Origin: CAVPGP01 sp963704025
GTDB lineage: Bacteria > Actinomycetota > Thermoleophilia > Gaiellales > Gaiellaceae
Assembly: GCA_963704025.1 (NCBI GenBank)
Contig: CAVPGP010000005.1
Location: forward strand, 502,521 to 566,520
Reading direction: 5' to 3'
DNA length: 64,000 nucleotides
In this document: positions 7,813 to 16,443 of the stretch, piece by piece
Layout of the letters: each line of letters begins with the position of its first letter
How positions within the stretch are numbered: position 1 is the stretch's first letter
Position numbers and translations under genes: made by a program
The notes under the pieces: generated by a model
Seen by the model: the letters and a program-made list of their open reading frames with translations, nothing else
Databases searched by the model: none
What the model was told of the DNA's origin: nothing

Positions 7813-8832
7813 CTACGCGGCCACCCCCGTGAACTGCGGGATGATGTCCTTCCCGTAGGCCTGGAGAATCGCCTCCTGGCCCTCCGTCATCAGGTAGATG
7901 TTGAACTGGTCGACGCCGATTCGCTCGAGCTCGCGCAGCTTGGCGGTGACCTGCTCGACGTTGCCGATCACGCAGAACCGGTCGCAGACCTCGTCGCTGA
8001 CCCAGGAGCCGTGCTTCGCGCCGACCCGGCTGTGCTCCTTGTAGTCGTAGCCGGTGCGCGCCTTCAGGAAGTCCGTCAGCTCGCTCGGGATCTCGGAGTC
8101 GTAGCCGTAGCGCTCGACCAGGTCCTTGACGTGGTTCGAGACCATCGCAGGGAACCAGCGGACCTGCTCGCGCGCCTCGGCGAGGTCGTCCGAGATGTGG
8201 CTCGGCGCGCTGACGATGCACTCGAGCGCATCCGGGTCGCGGCCCGCCTCCTCGGCCGCCTTCCGGGCCGTGGACATGATCCACTCGATGATCGCGGGGT
8301 CGGCCAGCTGGATGATGATCCCGTCGCCCTGGCGGCCGCCGACGGCGAGCGCCTTCGGCCCGTAGCCGGCCACGTGCATGGGCAGGTCGGGCAGCTCCTC
8401 GCGCACCCACGGCAGCTGCAGCTCGGTCTCGTTCCAGACCACCTGACGGCCGTTCATCAGGTTCTTGATCATGGCGATCCGGCGCTCGAACTCCGCCACC
8501 TTCACCGGCTGGAGCCCGATCACGCGCCGCGCCGAGTCGCCTCGTCCGATCCCCATCACCATCCGCCCGTCGGAGATGTCGTGCAGCGTCGCGTACATGG
8601 ACGCGAGCACCGTCGGCTCACGGGTTCCCGGGTTCGTGACGAAGTGGCCGAGCTTCATCGACTTCGTCCGCGCGGCAGCGAGGGTGAGCAGCGGCGTCGA
8701 CTCCTGCCAGAGGATGTGCGAGTCGTACGTCCAGCCGTACTGGAAGCCGTGGCCCTCGGCGAGCTCGATCAGCTCGAGGAACCGGGTGTAGGGCGGATCG
8801 GGCAGGACGGTGACGCCGAAGCTGAGACTCAC
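7813..8832 (-). CDS. LLM-class (F420-dependent type) oxidoreductase
   Basis: A 339-residue protein of the bacterial luciferase-like monooxygenase fold. Landmarks are the N-terminal strand SFGVTVLPDPP, GFQYGWTYDSHILW, KLGHFVTNPGTREPTVLAS, the ISDGRMVMGIGRGDSARR segment that contacts the cofactor, and VAGYGPKALAVGGRQGDGI. In Actinobacteria relatives of this subgroup use coenzyme F420 rather than FMN, which is inference here. Substrate unknown. The start GTG 8832 has GGAGGG six bases upstream. It lies back-to-back with the histidine phosphatase gene. Confidence 0.87.
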   Translation of the reverse strand: MSLSFGVTVLPDPPYTRFLELIELAEGHGFQYGWTYDSHILWQESTPLLTLAAARTKSMKLGHFVTNPGTREPTVLASMYATLHDISDGRMVMGIGRGDSARRVIGLQPVKVAEFERRIAMIKNLMNGRQVVWNETELQLPWVREELPDLPMHVAGYGPKALAVGGRQGDGIIIQLADPAIIEWIMSTARKAAEEAGRDPDALECIVSAPSHISDDLAEAREQVRWFPAMVSNHVKDLVERYGYDSEIPSELTDFLKARTGYDYKEHSRVGAKHGSWVSDEVCDRFCVIGNVEQVTAKLRELERIGVDQFNIYLMTEGQEAILQAYGKDIIPQFTGVAA

Positions 8833-8895
8833 GTGACCCTCCAGGTCGTTGGGAGTCCCGAGCCTACCGCTCGCATCCGGTGCGCTCAACGCGCG

Positions 8896-8901
8896 TACGC
8901 T
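8896..8901 (+). promoter_or_regulatory. -10 box TACGCT, leaderless start
   Basis: TACGCT lies 7 nt before GTG 8909 of the histidine phosphatase gene, and no ribosome binding site precedes that GTG. This matches other starts in the window. Confidence 0.45.
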
Positions 8902-8908
8902 GCGCGGG

Positions 8909-9562
8909 GTGCAGCTGTTCCTGCTCTCACGGCACGCACAGTCGACGCTGAACGCCGCGCAGCGCGTCAACGGCGACCCGTCCGTCGAGGTCGGCCTCAC
9001 TAACGCCGGCCTGGCCGAGGCGAAGCGACTCGGGGAGCAGCTGGCCGCGCTGCCCGTCGACCTCGCTGTCCACACACGCTTCGGCCGCACGCGCAGGACG
9101 GCGAAGGCGGCGCTCGCCGGCCGCGACGTGCCGCTCCTCGAGGAGGAGCTCCTCGACGACGTCGACGTGGGCGAGCTCGAGGGGCGCACGATCGCGGACT
9201 ACCGCGCGTGGAAACACGCCCACGGCCGGGCGGACGCCTTTCCGGGCGGCGAGAGCCTCGACGACGCCGCGCGCCGCTACGCGCGGGGCTTCCGCGCGCT
9301 GCTCGAGCGCCCGGAGCGCACGATCCTCGTCGTCGCCCACGAGATCCCGGTGCGCTACGCCGTCAACGCGGCCGCGGGCTCGGACGACCTCGACGGGCCT
9401 GTGCACGACATCGCGAACGCGACGCCGTACCTCTTCGACGAAACGGGCCTCGCACGAGCCGCCGACCGGATCGAGAAGCTAACCGGCGAGCCGGCTGGGA
9501 GGTTTGGCGAAACAGCCGCTGAGCCGGCGACGAGGACCGTTCCGCCAAACCCTCCTAGCTAG
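8909..9562 (+). CDS. Histidine phosphatase family protein (phosphoglycerate-mutase-like)
   Basis: A 217-residue cytosolic phosphatase. The catalytic phosphohistidine motif is LLSRHAQS (SRHA instead of the more usual RHGE/RHAQ context) near residue 7. The second arginine follows in HTRFGRTRRTAKAAL, a catalytic-type Glu in LEEELLDDVDVGELEG, and the second histidine in VVAHEIPVRYAVN. Small molecules with phosphate esters are the usual substrates. GTG 8909 is the first start compatible with the fold, and an upstream GTG would add only unrelated residues. The last 20 codons run through an inverted repeat that overlaps the end of pilB, with which this gene converges. Confidence 0.85.
   Translation: MQLFLLSRHAQSTLNAAQRVNGDPSVEVGLTNAGLAEAKRLGEQLAALPVDLAVHTRFGRTRRTAKAALAGRDVPLLEEELLDDVDVGELEGRTIADYRAWKHAHGRADAFPGGESLDDAARRYARGFRALLERPERTILVVAHEIPVRYAVNAAAGSDDLDGPVHDIANATPYLFDETGLARAADRIEKLTGEPAGRFGETAAEPATRTVPPNPPS
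9498..9555. terminator. Bidirectional hairpin at convergent gene ends
   Basis: GGAGGTTTGGCG (9498-9509) pairs with CGCCAAACCCTCC (9543-9555) with one bulged C. It covers the 3' ends of the histidine phosphatase and pilB genes, whose stops overlap. There is no T-tract on either side. Confidence 0.5.
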
Positions 9563-11382
9563 ACCGTGACGCGCGCGAGCTCCTCGACCGACGTCAGCCC
9601 GGCGGCCACCTTGGCGATCCCGTCGTCCCAGAGTGTCCGCATCCCGTCCTCGATCGCCGCCCGCTCGATCTGCTCGCGCGTCGCCTTCGAGGCGGCCAGC
9701 GTCTGCAGCGTCTCGCTCATCCTCAGCAGCTGGTAGATGCCGATCCGGCTGCGGTAGCCCGTCTGCTGGCAGCGAGGACAACCGCGCTTGCGATAGAGCG
9801 CCATCCCGTCCGTCATCGCCGCGACCTCGGGCGAGACGCGCGCCTTGATCAGCTCGTCGATCGACGGCGTGTAGAGCTCGCAGCAGTGCGTGCAGAGCTT
9901 CCGCGCCAGCCGCTGTGCCAGCACGCCCGTGACCGCGGAGCCCGTCAGGAACGGCTCGACGCCCATCTCGTTCAGGCGCGTGAGCGCGCCGGGGGCATCG
10001 TTCGTGTGCAGCGTCGAGAGCACGAAGTGACCCGTGAGGGCGGCCTCGATCGAGATCTTCGCGGTCTCGCCGTCCCGGATCTCGCCCACCATCACCACGT
10101 CCGGGTCGGAGCGGAGGATCGAGCGCAGCGCCGTCGCGAAGGTGAGCCCGGCGCGCACGTTGATCTGCACCTGGTTGACGCCGGCGAGCCGGTACTCGAC
10201 CGGATCCTCGACCGTGATGATGTTGATCTCGGGCCTGTTGATCTCCGTCAGGCCGGCGTACAGGGTCGTCGACTTACCGGAGCCGGTGGGACCGGTGACG
10301 AGGAGGGCGCCGGTCGGCCGGCCGAGGATGTCGCGCATCTGGAGCTGCATCTCCTCGGAGAGTCCGAGCTCCGCCAGGGTCGGCGCCTTCTTCGACTTGT
10401 CGAGCAGGCGCATGACGATCGACTCGCCCTCGACCGTCGGCAGGGTCGCGACGCGGATGTCCAGCGTGCGGCCGGCCTGCTGCGCGTTGAGAGAGATGCG
10501 GCCGTCCTGCGGCTTGCGCCGCTCCGCGATGTCGAGTTTCGCGAGCACCTTCAGACGCGTCGTCACGCCGGCCGAGAGGCGCTTCGGGATGCGCTGCACC
10601 TCGTGCAGCACGCCGTCGACGCGCAGCCGCACGACGAGCGAGTCCTCCTGCGGCTCGAAGTGGATGTCGGAGGCACCGTCCTCGGCTGCCTGGAAGATCA
10701 CGGAGTTGACGAGCCGCACGAGCGGCGCATCCGAGATGCCGTCGTCGACCTCGAGGTCGTCGGACTCGTCGTCGAGCTCGGCGAGCGCCTCCGCCTCGTC
10801 GTCCATGACGGCGCGCGCACCGAATGCCTCCGAGGCGCGCGCCATCCGGCGCAGCTCGACGAGGATGTCCTCGCGCGAAGCGACGCCGAGGTCGAGCTGG
10901 TGCCGCGTCGCAATCCGCAGCTCGTCGATGCCGTGGACGTTCTGCGGGTCCGCGACCGCGACGCGCAACACGTCGCCCTCGACCTCATACGGAATGGCGA
11001 TCACCCGCTCGAGCACGTGCAGCGGCACGAGCTCCGCCGCCACGGAGTCGACCTCGATGGCGGCGAGGTCGACCAGCGGCATTCCGTGCCGTCCCGCGAG
11101 CGAACGCGCGACGCCTTCCGAGGTGGCGATCCCCTCTTCGACGAGCGCCTCGGCCAGCGAGCCGCTCGAGCCGGCCCGGCCGCGGGCGAGCGCGAGCGCG
11201 TCTTCGGCGATGAGCCCGGTGGCCGAGAGCAGGTCGCTGACGAGCTGCGCGAGCTCGTTGATCCCAGGGCCGGCCGCGCGGAGGCCGCCCGCGGTCGGCG
11301 GAGCGGTCCGTTCTCCGTCGGACGAGCCGGCGGAGCCGACGGTCCTCAGGCTGGGCGGCTGCGGCTGTTCGGAGTCGCTCAT
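9559..11382 (-). CDS. pilB: Type IV pilus assembly ATPase PilB (GspE family)
   Basis: A 607-residue secretion ATPase that powers pilus extension from the cytoplasmic face. In order: an acidic, proline-rich leader, an MshEN-type N-terminal domain (about residues 50-170), an N2 domain (DGASDIHFEPQ), then the ATPase core with Walker A GPTGSGKST, Asp box, Walker B VVMVGEIRDGET and His box. A tetracysteine zinc site follows (CTHC ... CPRC), which is typical of PilB and absent from PilT. ATG 11382 is chosen for its natural N-terminus. Last gene of the minus-strand pilus operon. Confidence 0.93.
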   Translation of the reverse strand: MSDSEQPQPPSLRTVGSAGSSDGERTAPPTAGGLRAAGPGINELAQLVSDLLSATGLIAEDALALARGRAGSSGSLAEALVEEGIATSEGVARSLAGRHGMPLVDLAAIEVDSVAAELVPLHVLERVIAIPYEVEGDVLRVAVADPQNVHGIDELRIATRHQLDLGVASREDILVELRRMARASEAFGARAVMDDEAEALAELDDESDDLEVDDGISDAPLVRLVNSVIFQAAEDGASDIHFEPQEDSLVVRLRVDGVLHEVQRIPKRLSAGVTTRLKVLAKLDIAERRKPQDGRISLNAQQAGRTLDIRVATLPTVEGESIVMRLLDKSKKAPTLAELGLSEEMQLQMRDILGRPTGALLVTGPTGSGKSTTLYAGLTEINRPEINIITVEDPVEYRLAGVNQVQINVRAGLTFATALRSILRSDPDVVMVGEIRDGETAKISIEAALTGHFVLSTLHTNDAPGALTRLNEMGVEPFLTGSAVTGVLAQRLARKLCTHCCELYTPSIDELIKARVSPEVAAMTDGMALYRKRGCPRCQQTGYRSRIGIYQLLRMSETLQTLAASKATREQIERAAIEDGMRTLWDDGIAKVAAGLTSVEELARVTV

Positions 11383-11467
11383 ATCCCTCGAACGAGGTAT
11401 CGGCACCGGGTGCCGTCGCGATTAGGGGTGATTGGGTTCCTCCGCCCCGGTCCGACTCCTGCGGCAA

Positions 11468-11483
11468 TCCCTCCTTCGAGGGA
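11468..11483. terminator. Short hairpin between pilD and pilB
   Basis: TCCCTC, loop CTTC, GAGGGA (6-bp stem) in the 118-base gap between the two genes. A weak attenuator or processing site is possible. Confidence 0.3.
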
Positions 11484-11500
11484 AGGGCGCGCGAGGATGG

Positions 11501-12250
11501 TTAGTTGAGGAGCGACAGGTAGGCGTCGAGCAGGCGGTCGCCCGCAAAGAGCGCCACGATCCCCCCGAAGGCGAGGAACGGCGCGAACGGGATCCCCATC
11601 TTGCGGGCGGCGGAGCCGTGCCGAGCGAAGAGCACCACGCTCGGCACGAGCGCAGCGAGCATCCCGACCATCAGCGCCACCGGAACGGTGCGCCCGACGG
11701 CGAAGCCGAGCAGCAGCGCGAGCTTGACGTCGCCCATGCCCATCCCCTTCGGGTAGGCGAGCGCGGCGACGAAGAGGAAGAGCGAGGCGCCGAGCCCCGC
11801 GGCGAGCCACTCGGCGCTGGGATCGACGAGCGTCCGCGCGACGAGCACGACGCCCGCCGCCGGCAGGACGATGCGGTTCGGGACGATCCGATGCTCGATG
11901 TCGATGGCCGAGATCGCGACGAGCACGGCGCAGAAGAACGCGCCGATCACCGCGTCCCAGGTGAGCCCGAAGCGGAGCACACAGGCCGCGATCAGCACGC
12001 CGGTCAAGAGCTCGACGGCGAGGTAGCGCGCGCCGATTCCGGCGCCGCAGGAACGGCAGCGCCCGCGCAGCAGCGCGTACGAGACGAGCGGCACGTTGTC
12101 GTACCATGAGATCTCCGTCCCGCACGCCATGCACGCCGAGCGGCCCGCTGCGACCGACCGGTGCAGAGGGACGCGAGCGGCGACGACGTTCAGGAAGCTC
12201 CCGAGGGCGAGACCGGGCGCCAAGGCGAAGGCGGCGAAGGCGAACTGCAT
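11501..12250 (-). CDS. pilD: Prepilin peptidase PilD (leader peptidase/N-methyltransferase)
   Basis: A 249-residue membrane aspartic protease that cleaves prepilin leaders and methylates the new N-terminus. The N-terminal methyltransferase domain has two CxxC pairs (CMACG and CRSCG, about residues 40-70). The peptidase core shows the two catalytic aspartates: one in AISAIDIEHRIVPN (about 115-128) and the other in the GxGD motif KGMGMGDVKLAL (about 168-179). Eight hydrophobic segments are visible. It processes the pseudopilin encoded directly upstream. Confidence 0.93.
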   Translation of the reverse strand: MQFAFAAFALAPGLALGSFLNVVAARVPLHRSVAAGRSACMACGTEISWYDNVPLVSYALLRGRCRSCGAGIGARYLAVELLTGVLIAACVLRFGLTWDAVIGAFFCAVLVAISAIDIEHRIVPNRIVLPAAGVVLVARTLVDPSAEWLAAGLGASLFLFVAALAYPKGMGMGDVKLALLLGFAVGRTVPVALMVGMLAALVPSVVLFARHGSAARKMGIPFAPFLAFGGIVALFAGDRLLDAYLSLLN

Positions 12251-12322
12251 CGGTGCGTCTATCGGCAGCGGAGCCGAGCCGCTGAAGGCGCAGACGCGGT
12301 CTGCCGCCGGCTGCCCTGGCGC

Positions 12323-12895
12323 TCAGCTCCGCGCGCTGTTGCGGAAGACGATGTCGTCGATCAGCCGGTAGCGGTTGGCCGTCTGCGCCGGTGTCACGTT
12401 GATCTGGAGGTCGACGTGGAGCCGGGCGAGCAGGTAGCTCCCGGCCGGTGTGTTCTTGGCCGTGTACAGGAAGGGCGTGCTGCTCGTCAGGAAGTCGACG
12501 AGCTGGACGCCGTTGGTGCACGTCCCGGAGGCAGAGCCGATCCGGTAGAGACCGTAGCGGCTGCCGCTGCCCGAGGTGCAGTACGTGACGGTGGCGGTGG
12601 CGCTGCCGGTCGACGGGCAGTTCGGCGGGAACGCGAGCTGGACGAGGCTCGTCGACGTCGTGCCCACTCCGCAGGCGTTGTGGATCTCGCGCCGCATCCG
12701 GTCGAGCGCGACACGGGCGTTCGTCTGCGCCTGGAAGCGGTTGTTCAGCCTCGTCTCCGCCTTCGACCCCGACACGAACACCGTCGTCAGCGCCGTGACG
12801 ATGAGGCCCAGGATGGTCATGACGACGAGGAGCTCCACGAGCGAATAGCCCGACTCTCCGGCGAGGCGGTGCCGCACCGCGCGCAGTCTGCTCAC
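12323..12895 (-). CDS. Prepilin-type pseudopilin (PilW/GspJ-like)
   Basis: A 190-residue minor pilin. The class III signal is clear: a short basic leader, then GESGYSLVELLVVMTILGLI, where PilD cleaves after Gly and Glu5 of the mature protein is kept. A single N-terminal helix is followed by a globular domain with several cysteines. The start is GTG 12895, which overlaps the upstream stop by four bases (GTGA). The major pilin is not in this window, so this protein probably primes or tips a pilus whose main subunit lies elsewhere. Confidence 0.85.
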   Translation of the reverse strand: MSRLRAVRHRLAGESGYSLVELLVVMTILGLIVTALTTVFVSGSKAETRLNNRFQAQTNARVALDRMRREIHNACGVGTTSTSLVQLAFPPNCPSTGSATATVTYCTSGSGSRYGLYRIGSASGTCTNGVQLVDFLTSSTPFLYTAKNTPAGSYLLARLHVDLQINVTPAQTANRYRLIDDIVFRNSARS

Positions 12896-13737
12896 CGCTG
12901 CCTCGCTTTGACCTCCGCCAGGGCGGCCCGGGCGAGCCGCTCGCTCCTCGCGCCGATCCCCCACGCGCTCTGCGCGCGGCGGTCGGCCGAGATGAGGATC
13001 TCGAGCGCCTCTGCGCCGTGCCACCAGCCGAACTCGGCGCCGGTGACGATCCAGGAATGCTGGTAGAGCCAGCGGCTGACGTTGGCATCCGACGGACGCG
13101 GGTTCGTCGCGAGCCAGCGGTCGAGCGCCCGCGCCCGGTCGGGCAGCGGCAGCTCCTCGAGAGGCTCGCGCCGGGCGCCGGCGACCGTGAAGTCGGGCGT
13201 CCGCGCCTTGGGCATCCGCCGGGCTGCAGGCTTCGTCGCCGGCTTGGCGGCCTGCGTGGCACGCGGCTTGACGGCGGCGGGCGCCTTCGCCGGCGACCGC
13301 AGCGGCCGGGCGACGGCCAGGTCGGCGAGCCTGATCGGCGTCGCACGGTACGGGGAGGCGGAGTCCGGCAGGCCCTTCTGGGCGCCGCTCTTGCGCAGCC
13401 TGAGCGCGATCCGCGGAGCCCCCGTGTCGACGACGCGGGTGCCCGCCGAGGGGGACTGCGAGACGACGACGTTGCCGGGGTAGCCCGGCGCGCCGGCGCC
13501 GACCTGCCAGCCGAACCCGCCGTCCTCGAGGATGCCCTTCGCGAAGACGTACACCTGCCCGCTGACGTTCGGCACGACCAGGACCGCCGGCGGGGCGGCA
13601 GCGGCCTTCGCCGCCGGCGTGACAGCCGCCGGAGGCGTGCTCATCTGGCGGCCCGCGGCGAGGGTCAGCGTCGCCGTGGCCAGAAGCCAGACGGCGGCGA
13701 GCACGACAAGCCGCGGCACGAACCCGTTCAGGCGCAT
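12892..13737 (-). CDS. Membrane-anchored PASTA-like protein of the pilus operon
   Basis: A 281-residue protein with an N-terminal signal anchor (VPRLVVLAAVWLLATATLTLAAG) and an Ala/Pro-rich linker. Next comes a stretch that matches the PASTA pattern: VPNVSGQVYVFAKGILEDGGF, later VVVSQSPSAGTRVVDTGAPRIALRL (about residues 55-115). PASTA domains bind peptidoglycan fragments. A basic linker and a predicted helical C-terminal domain without recognised family follow. Its place between a cell-wall hydrolase and a pseudopilin suggests that it aligns the pilus with the wall; that role is inference. Confidence 0.65.
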   Translation of the reverse strand: MRLNGFVPRLVVLAAVWLLATATLTLAAGRQMSTPPAAVTPAAKAAAAPPAVLVVPNVSGQVYVFAKGILEDGGFGWQVGAGAPGYPGNVVVSQSPSAGTRVVDTGAPRIALRLRKSGAQKGLPDSASPYRATPIRLADLAVARPLRSPAKAPAAVKPRATQAAKPATKPAARRMPKARTPDFTVAGARREPLEELPLPDRARALDRWLATNPRPSDANVSRWLYQHSWIVTGAEFGWWHGAEALEILISADRRAQSAWGIGARSERLARAALAEVKARQR

Positions 13738-13790
13738 ACGGAGCTTGTCGGCAGAAACGGGGGCGAGGTTGAGTGCGTTTCGAGAAGGAT

Positions 13791-15236
13791 CTACGCGGTG
13801 AAGTAGACGATTCCTGCCGGCGCAGGCTCCGGGCCGCCAAGGACCTCGAACACGGGCGAGGGAGCGGGGTTCGACTGGGAGTCGCCCGTCCAGCTGAAGG
13901 CGCTCCCGGCGAACGACATGAACCACGGCTCCTCCTGCGGGTACGCGGTGGGCGGCTGCAGCTGGAGGTGCAGGTGCGGGCCCTCGGCGTGACCGGTCTC
14001 GCCGACCAGCCCGACGGGCGCGCCCGCGGGCAGCTGCACGCCGGTGACGACCGACGGCTCGAGGTACGCGAGATGGCAGTACGTCCACGTCAGCCCGTCG
14101 AGCGTCTGATAGGTGAAGCCGATCCCGCAGCGGGCGTCCGGCTCGCTCCAGGCGTCGACGACGTAGCCGTCCGCCAGCGCGTAGACGGGCGAGCCCGCAG
14201 GCGCGGCGATGTCCGTAGCCGGATAGTCGTGATGATTCGGTCCCACGAACACGGCGCCCGGGCCGCCGCCGACCGGGAAGACGTAGCTCCCCTGATAGGC
14301 GGGCGCGCCGAGCAGCCTGCCGGGGCCGGGCGCGAACGAGGCGCCCTGGGCGCCGGAGCGGGCGGCGTCGAGCTCCGCCTGGGCGGCCTCCAGCTCGGTT
14401 CGGCGCTGGTCGACGAGTGACTCTGCGTCCAGCAGCCTGCCCTGGATCTCGGAGAGCTCCTTCTGGGCGGCCAGCTGGTCGGAGAGCAGCATCTCGGTCT
14501 GCACGCGCTCGGTCGTCTCGCGCTCCTCACGCCGCAACTGCTCGATCGGCGCGCGGGCCTCCACGAGCGCCTGGCTCGCCGCCGCGACAGTCTGCTCCGC
14601 GTCGGCCAGCCGCTGCTGCAGGTCCTCGACGGCCTGCGTGTCGACGACACCGCCGGCGTATGTCTGCGCCAGCGAGAGCACCTGGGCGACGTACCAGTCG
14701 GCGTGGTTGTACGCGAAGACGGCCCGGTCGATGTCGTCGGCGCCGCCGGCGGCGGCGAGGTAGCGCGCGGCGGAGTAGATCGCGTCGGTCGGCGTCCAGG
14801 GATCGGCGATGCCGTCTCCGTCGGCGTCCATCCCCCAGCGCAGCCACGTGTCCGGCATGAATTGCATCCAGCCGACAGCTCCCGCCGAGCTCGGCCCCAT
14901 GTTGCGGCCGAAGTCCGACTCGATCTTGTTGATCGCCGCGAGCACCTGCCAGGGGATGCCGTACGCGTCGCCGGCGCCGCGCCAGATCTCCTCGAGCTCG
15001 GGGACCGAGAGCTGTTGGGGCTGCACCGGCGGCAGCGAGAGCTGGAGCGGGAAGACCGTGCTGCCGACCTCGTTGGGGTCGGCGACCGACTGCAGGTCGG
15101 CGGGGACGCTCGGCGCGGAAGCCGCCGGGATCTGATCGCCGGGCAGCGGTGTGCTCGGAACGACGGTGAACGTGTCGGCGGCCGCGCCGCTCGCCGTCGC
15201 AAGTGCGACGAGCGCTGCAACGAGGACGCGTCTCAC
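13791..15236 (-). CDS. Secreted cell-wall hydrolase: lytic transglycosylase plus M23 peptidase
   Basis: A 481-residue exported protein. After a signal peptide comes an SLT domain (about residues 85-185) with catalytic Glu in INKIESDFGRNMGPSSAGAVGWMQF. A long coiled coil follows (about 195-300, rich in Glu, Gln, Arg), then a LytM/M23 domain (about 325-445). The zinc ligands are visible as HHDYPATD (His, Asp) and HLHLQL (HxH). Both bonds of peptidoglycan could thus be cut, opening the wall for pilus passage. The GTG start overlaps the pilT stop by four bases, which ties it to the pilus operon. Confidence 0.9.
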   Translation of the reverse strand: MRRVLVAALVALATASGAAADTFTVVPSTPLPGDQIPAASAPSVPADLQSVADPNEVGSTVFPLQLSLPPVQPQQLSVPELEEIWRGAGDAYGIPWQVLAAINKIESDFGRNMGPSSAGAVGWMQFMPDTWLRWGMDADGDGIADPWTPTDAIYSAARYLAAAGGADDIDRAVFAYNHADWYVAQVLSLAQTYAGGVVDTQAVEDLQQRLADAEQTVAAASQALVEARAPIEQLRREERETTERVQTEMLLSDQLAAQKELSEIQGRLLDAESLVDQRRTELEAAQAELDAARSGAQGASFAPGPGRLLGAPAYQGSYVFPVGGGPGAVFVGPNHHDYPATDIAAPAGSPVYALADGYVVDAWSEPDARCGIGFTYQTLDGLTWTYCHLAYLEPSVVTGVQLPAGAPVGLVGETGHAEGPHLHLQLQPPTAYPQEEPWFMSFAGSAFSWTGDSQSNPAPSPVFEVLGGPEPAPAGIVYFTA

Positions 15237-16408
15237 GACCCGGAGGCGGGAGCGAGCCGAAGCCCGGCGAGATCGTCTGGCTCTTCCACGACGGGAGGCG
15301 GAGCCTGAGCCGGCGCGTCGATGCCGCCGGCTGCCTCGCGCTTGAGCGCGTACTCGAGCGCGACGCGGAAGTCGTGGCTGTTGCTCGCGGCAGCCGCGGC
15401 GACCTCCGGGTCGACCTGGCCCAGGACGACCAGCTTGATCAGCGCCTGGGTGAAGGTCTGCATCTGGAAGAACTCGCCCTCGGCGATCGCGTCGGTGACC
15501 TCGTCCGCGCGGGCCTCGCGGATCAGATCCGCGATTCGCGCGTTGTTGACCATCACCTCGACTGCAGCCACGCGGCCGCCGCCGACCTTCGGCATGAGGC
15601 GCTGGCTGATCACGCCCTTGAGGACGCCGGCCATCACGGAGCGGATCATCTGCTGCTTCCCCTCGGGGAAGAACTCGATCATCCGGCCGACCGTCTCGGC
15701 TGCGTCGACGGTGTGGAGCGTCGAGAAGACCATGTGGCCCGACTCGGCGGCCTGGAGCGCGGTCTGCGCCGTCTCGGCGTCGCGCAGCTCGCCGATCAGG
15801 ATCGTGTCCGGATCCTGGCGCAGCGCCCGCCGGAGCGCCTGCCCGAACGACTCGGTGTCCAGTCCGACCTCGCGCTGGTTGACGATGCTCGAGTGATCCG
15901 GATGCAGCACCTCGATCGGGTCCTCGATCGTGACGATGTGCTGCTTCCGCGTCCGGTTGATGTGGTCGATCATCGCCGCGAGCGTCGTCGTCTTGCCCGA
16001 GCCGGTCGCGCCCGTCACGAGCACCAGGCCGCGGTGCTCGTTTGCAAGCCGCTCGACACCCGGCGGGAGCCCGAGGTCGGCGAACTGCGGCACCTTCTTG
16101 GGGATCACCCGGAAGGCGAACGAGATCGCGCCTCGCTGCATGAAGCCGTTGACGCGGAAGCGCGGCAGGTCGGGCGAGCTGTACGAGATGTCGAGGTCGC
16201 CGACCTCGCGAAAGTGCACGAGCTTCGGCGGCTGCAACGCCGTCACGGTGGTGAGGACGGACTCGAGGTCGTCCTCGCCCAGCTCGTCCCAGCCCTCGAG
16301 CGGAGCGACCGCGCCGTCCCGGCGGACCATGGGCGGCCGGCCGAGCTTCAGATGGATGTCCGAGCCGCCTTCGTCGACGGCGCGTGCAAGCAGCGTGTTG
16401 AGATCCAC
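15233..16408 (-). CDS. pilT: Type IV pilus retraction ATPase PilT
   Basis: A 391-residue hexameric motor ATPase that drives pilus retraction. The N-terminal PAS-like domain begins VDLNTLLARAVDEGGSDIHL. The core has Walker A GATGSGKTTT, Asp box, Walker B TILIGELRDAET and His box STLHTVDA. The tetracysteine of PilB is missing, and the C-terminal AIAEGEFFQMQTF segment is typical of PilT. The start is uncertain: GTG 16408 is the first suitable codon behind the upstream stop, although an AAGAAGGA sequence lies about 28 nt further up. The tail is extended and proline-rich. Confidence 0.9.
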   Translation of the reverse strand: MDLNTLLARAVDEGGSDIHLKLGRPPMVRRDGAVAPLEGWDELGEDDLESVLTTVTALQPPKLVHFREVGDLDISYSSPDLPRFRVNGFMQRGAISFAFRVIPKKVPQFADLGLPPGVERLANEHRGLVLVTGATGSGKTTTLAAMIDHINRTRKQHIVTIEDPIEVLHPDHSSIVNQREVGLDTESFGQALRRALRQDPDTILIGELRDAETAQTALQAAESGHMVFSTLHTVDAAETVGRMIEFFPEGKQQMIRSVMAGVLKGVISQRLMPKVGGGRVAAVEVMVNNARIADLIREARADEVTDAIAEGEFFQMQTFTQALIKLVVLGQVDPEVAAAAASNSHDFRVALEYALKREAAGGIDAPAQAPPPVVEEPDDLAGLRLAPASGS

Positions 16409-16443
16409 AGCGCCCAGTGCATCGGCACGGGCCGGGTCCTTCT

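Noticed and set aside
9886..11508. Long plus-strand frames opposite pilB and other GC-rich genes
   Set aside because: They mirror real genes in high-GC DNA, have Arg/Ala-rich composition and no domain signal.
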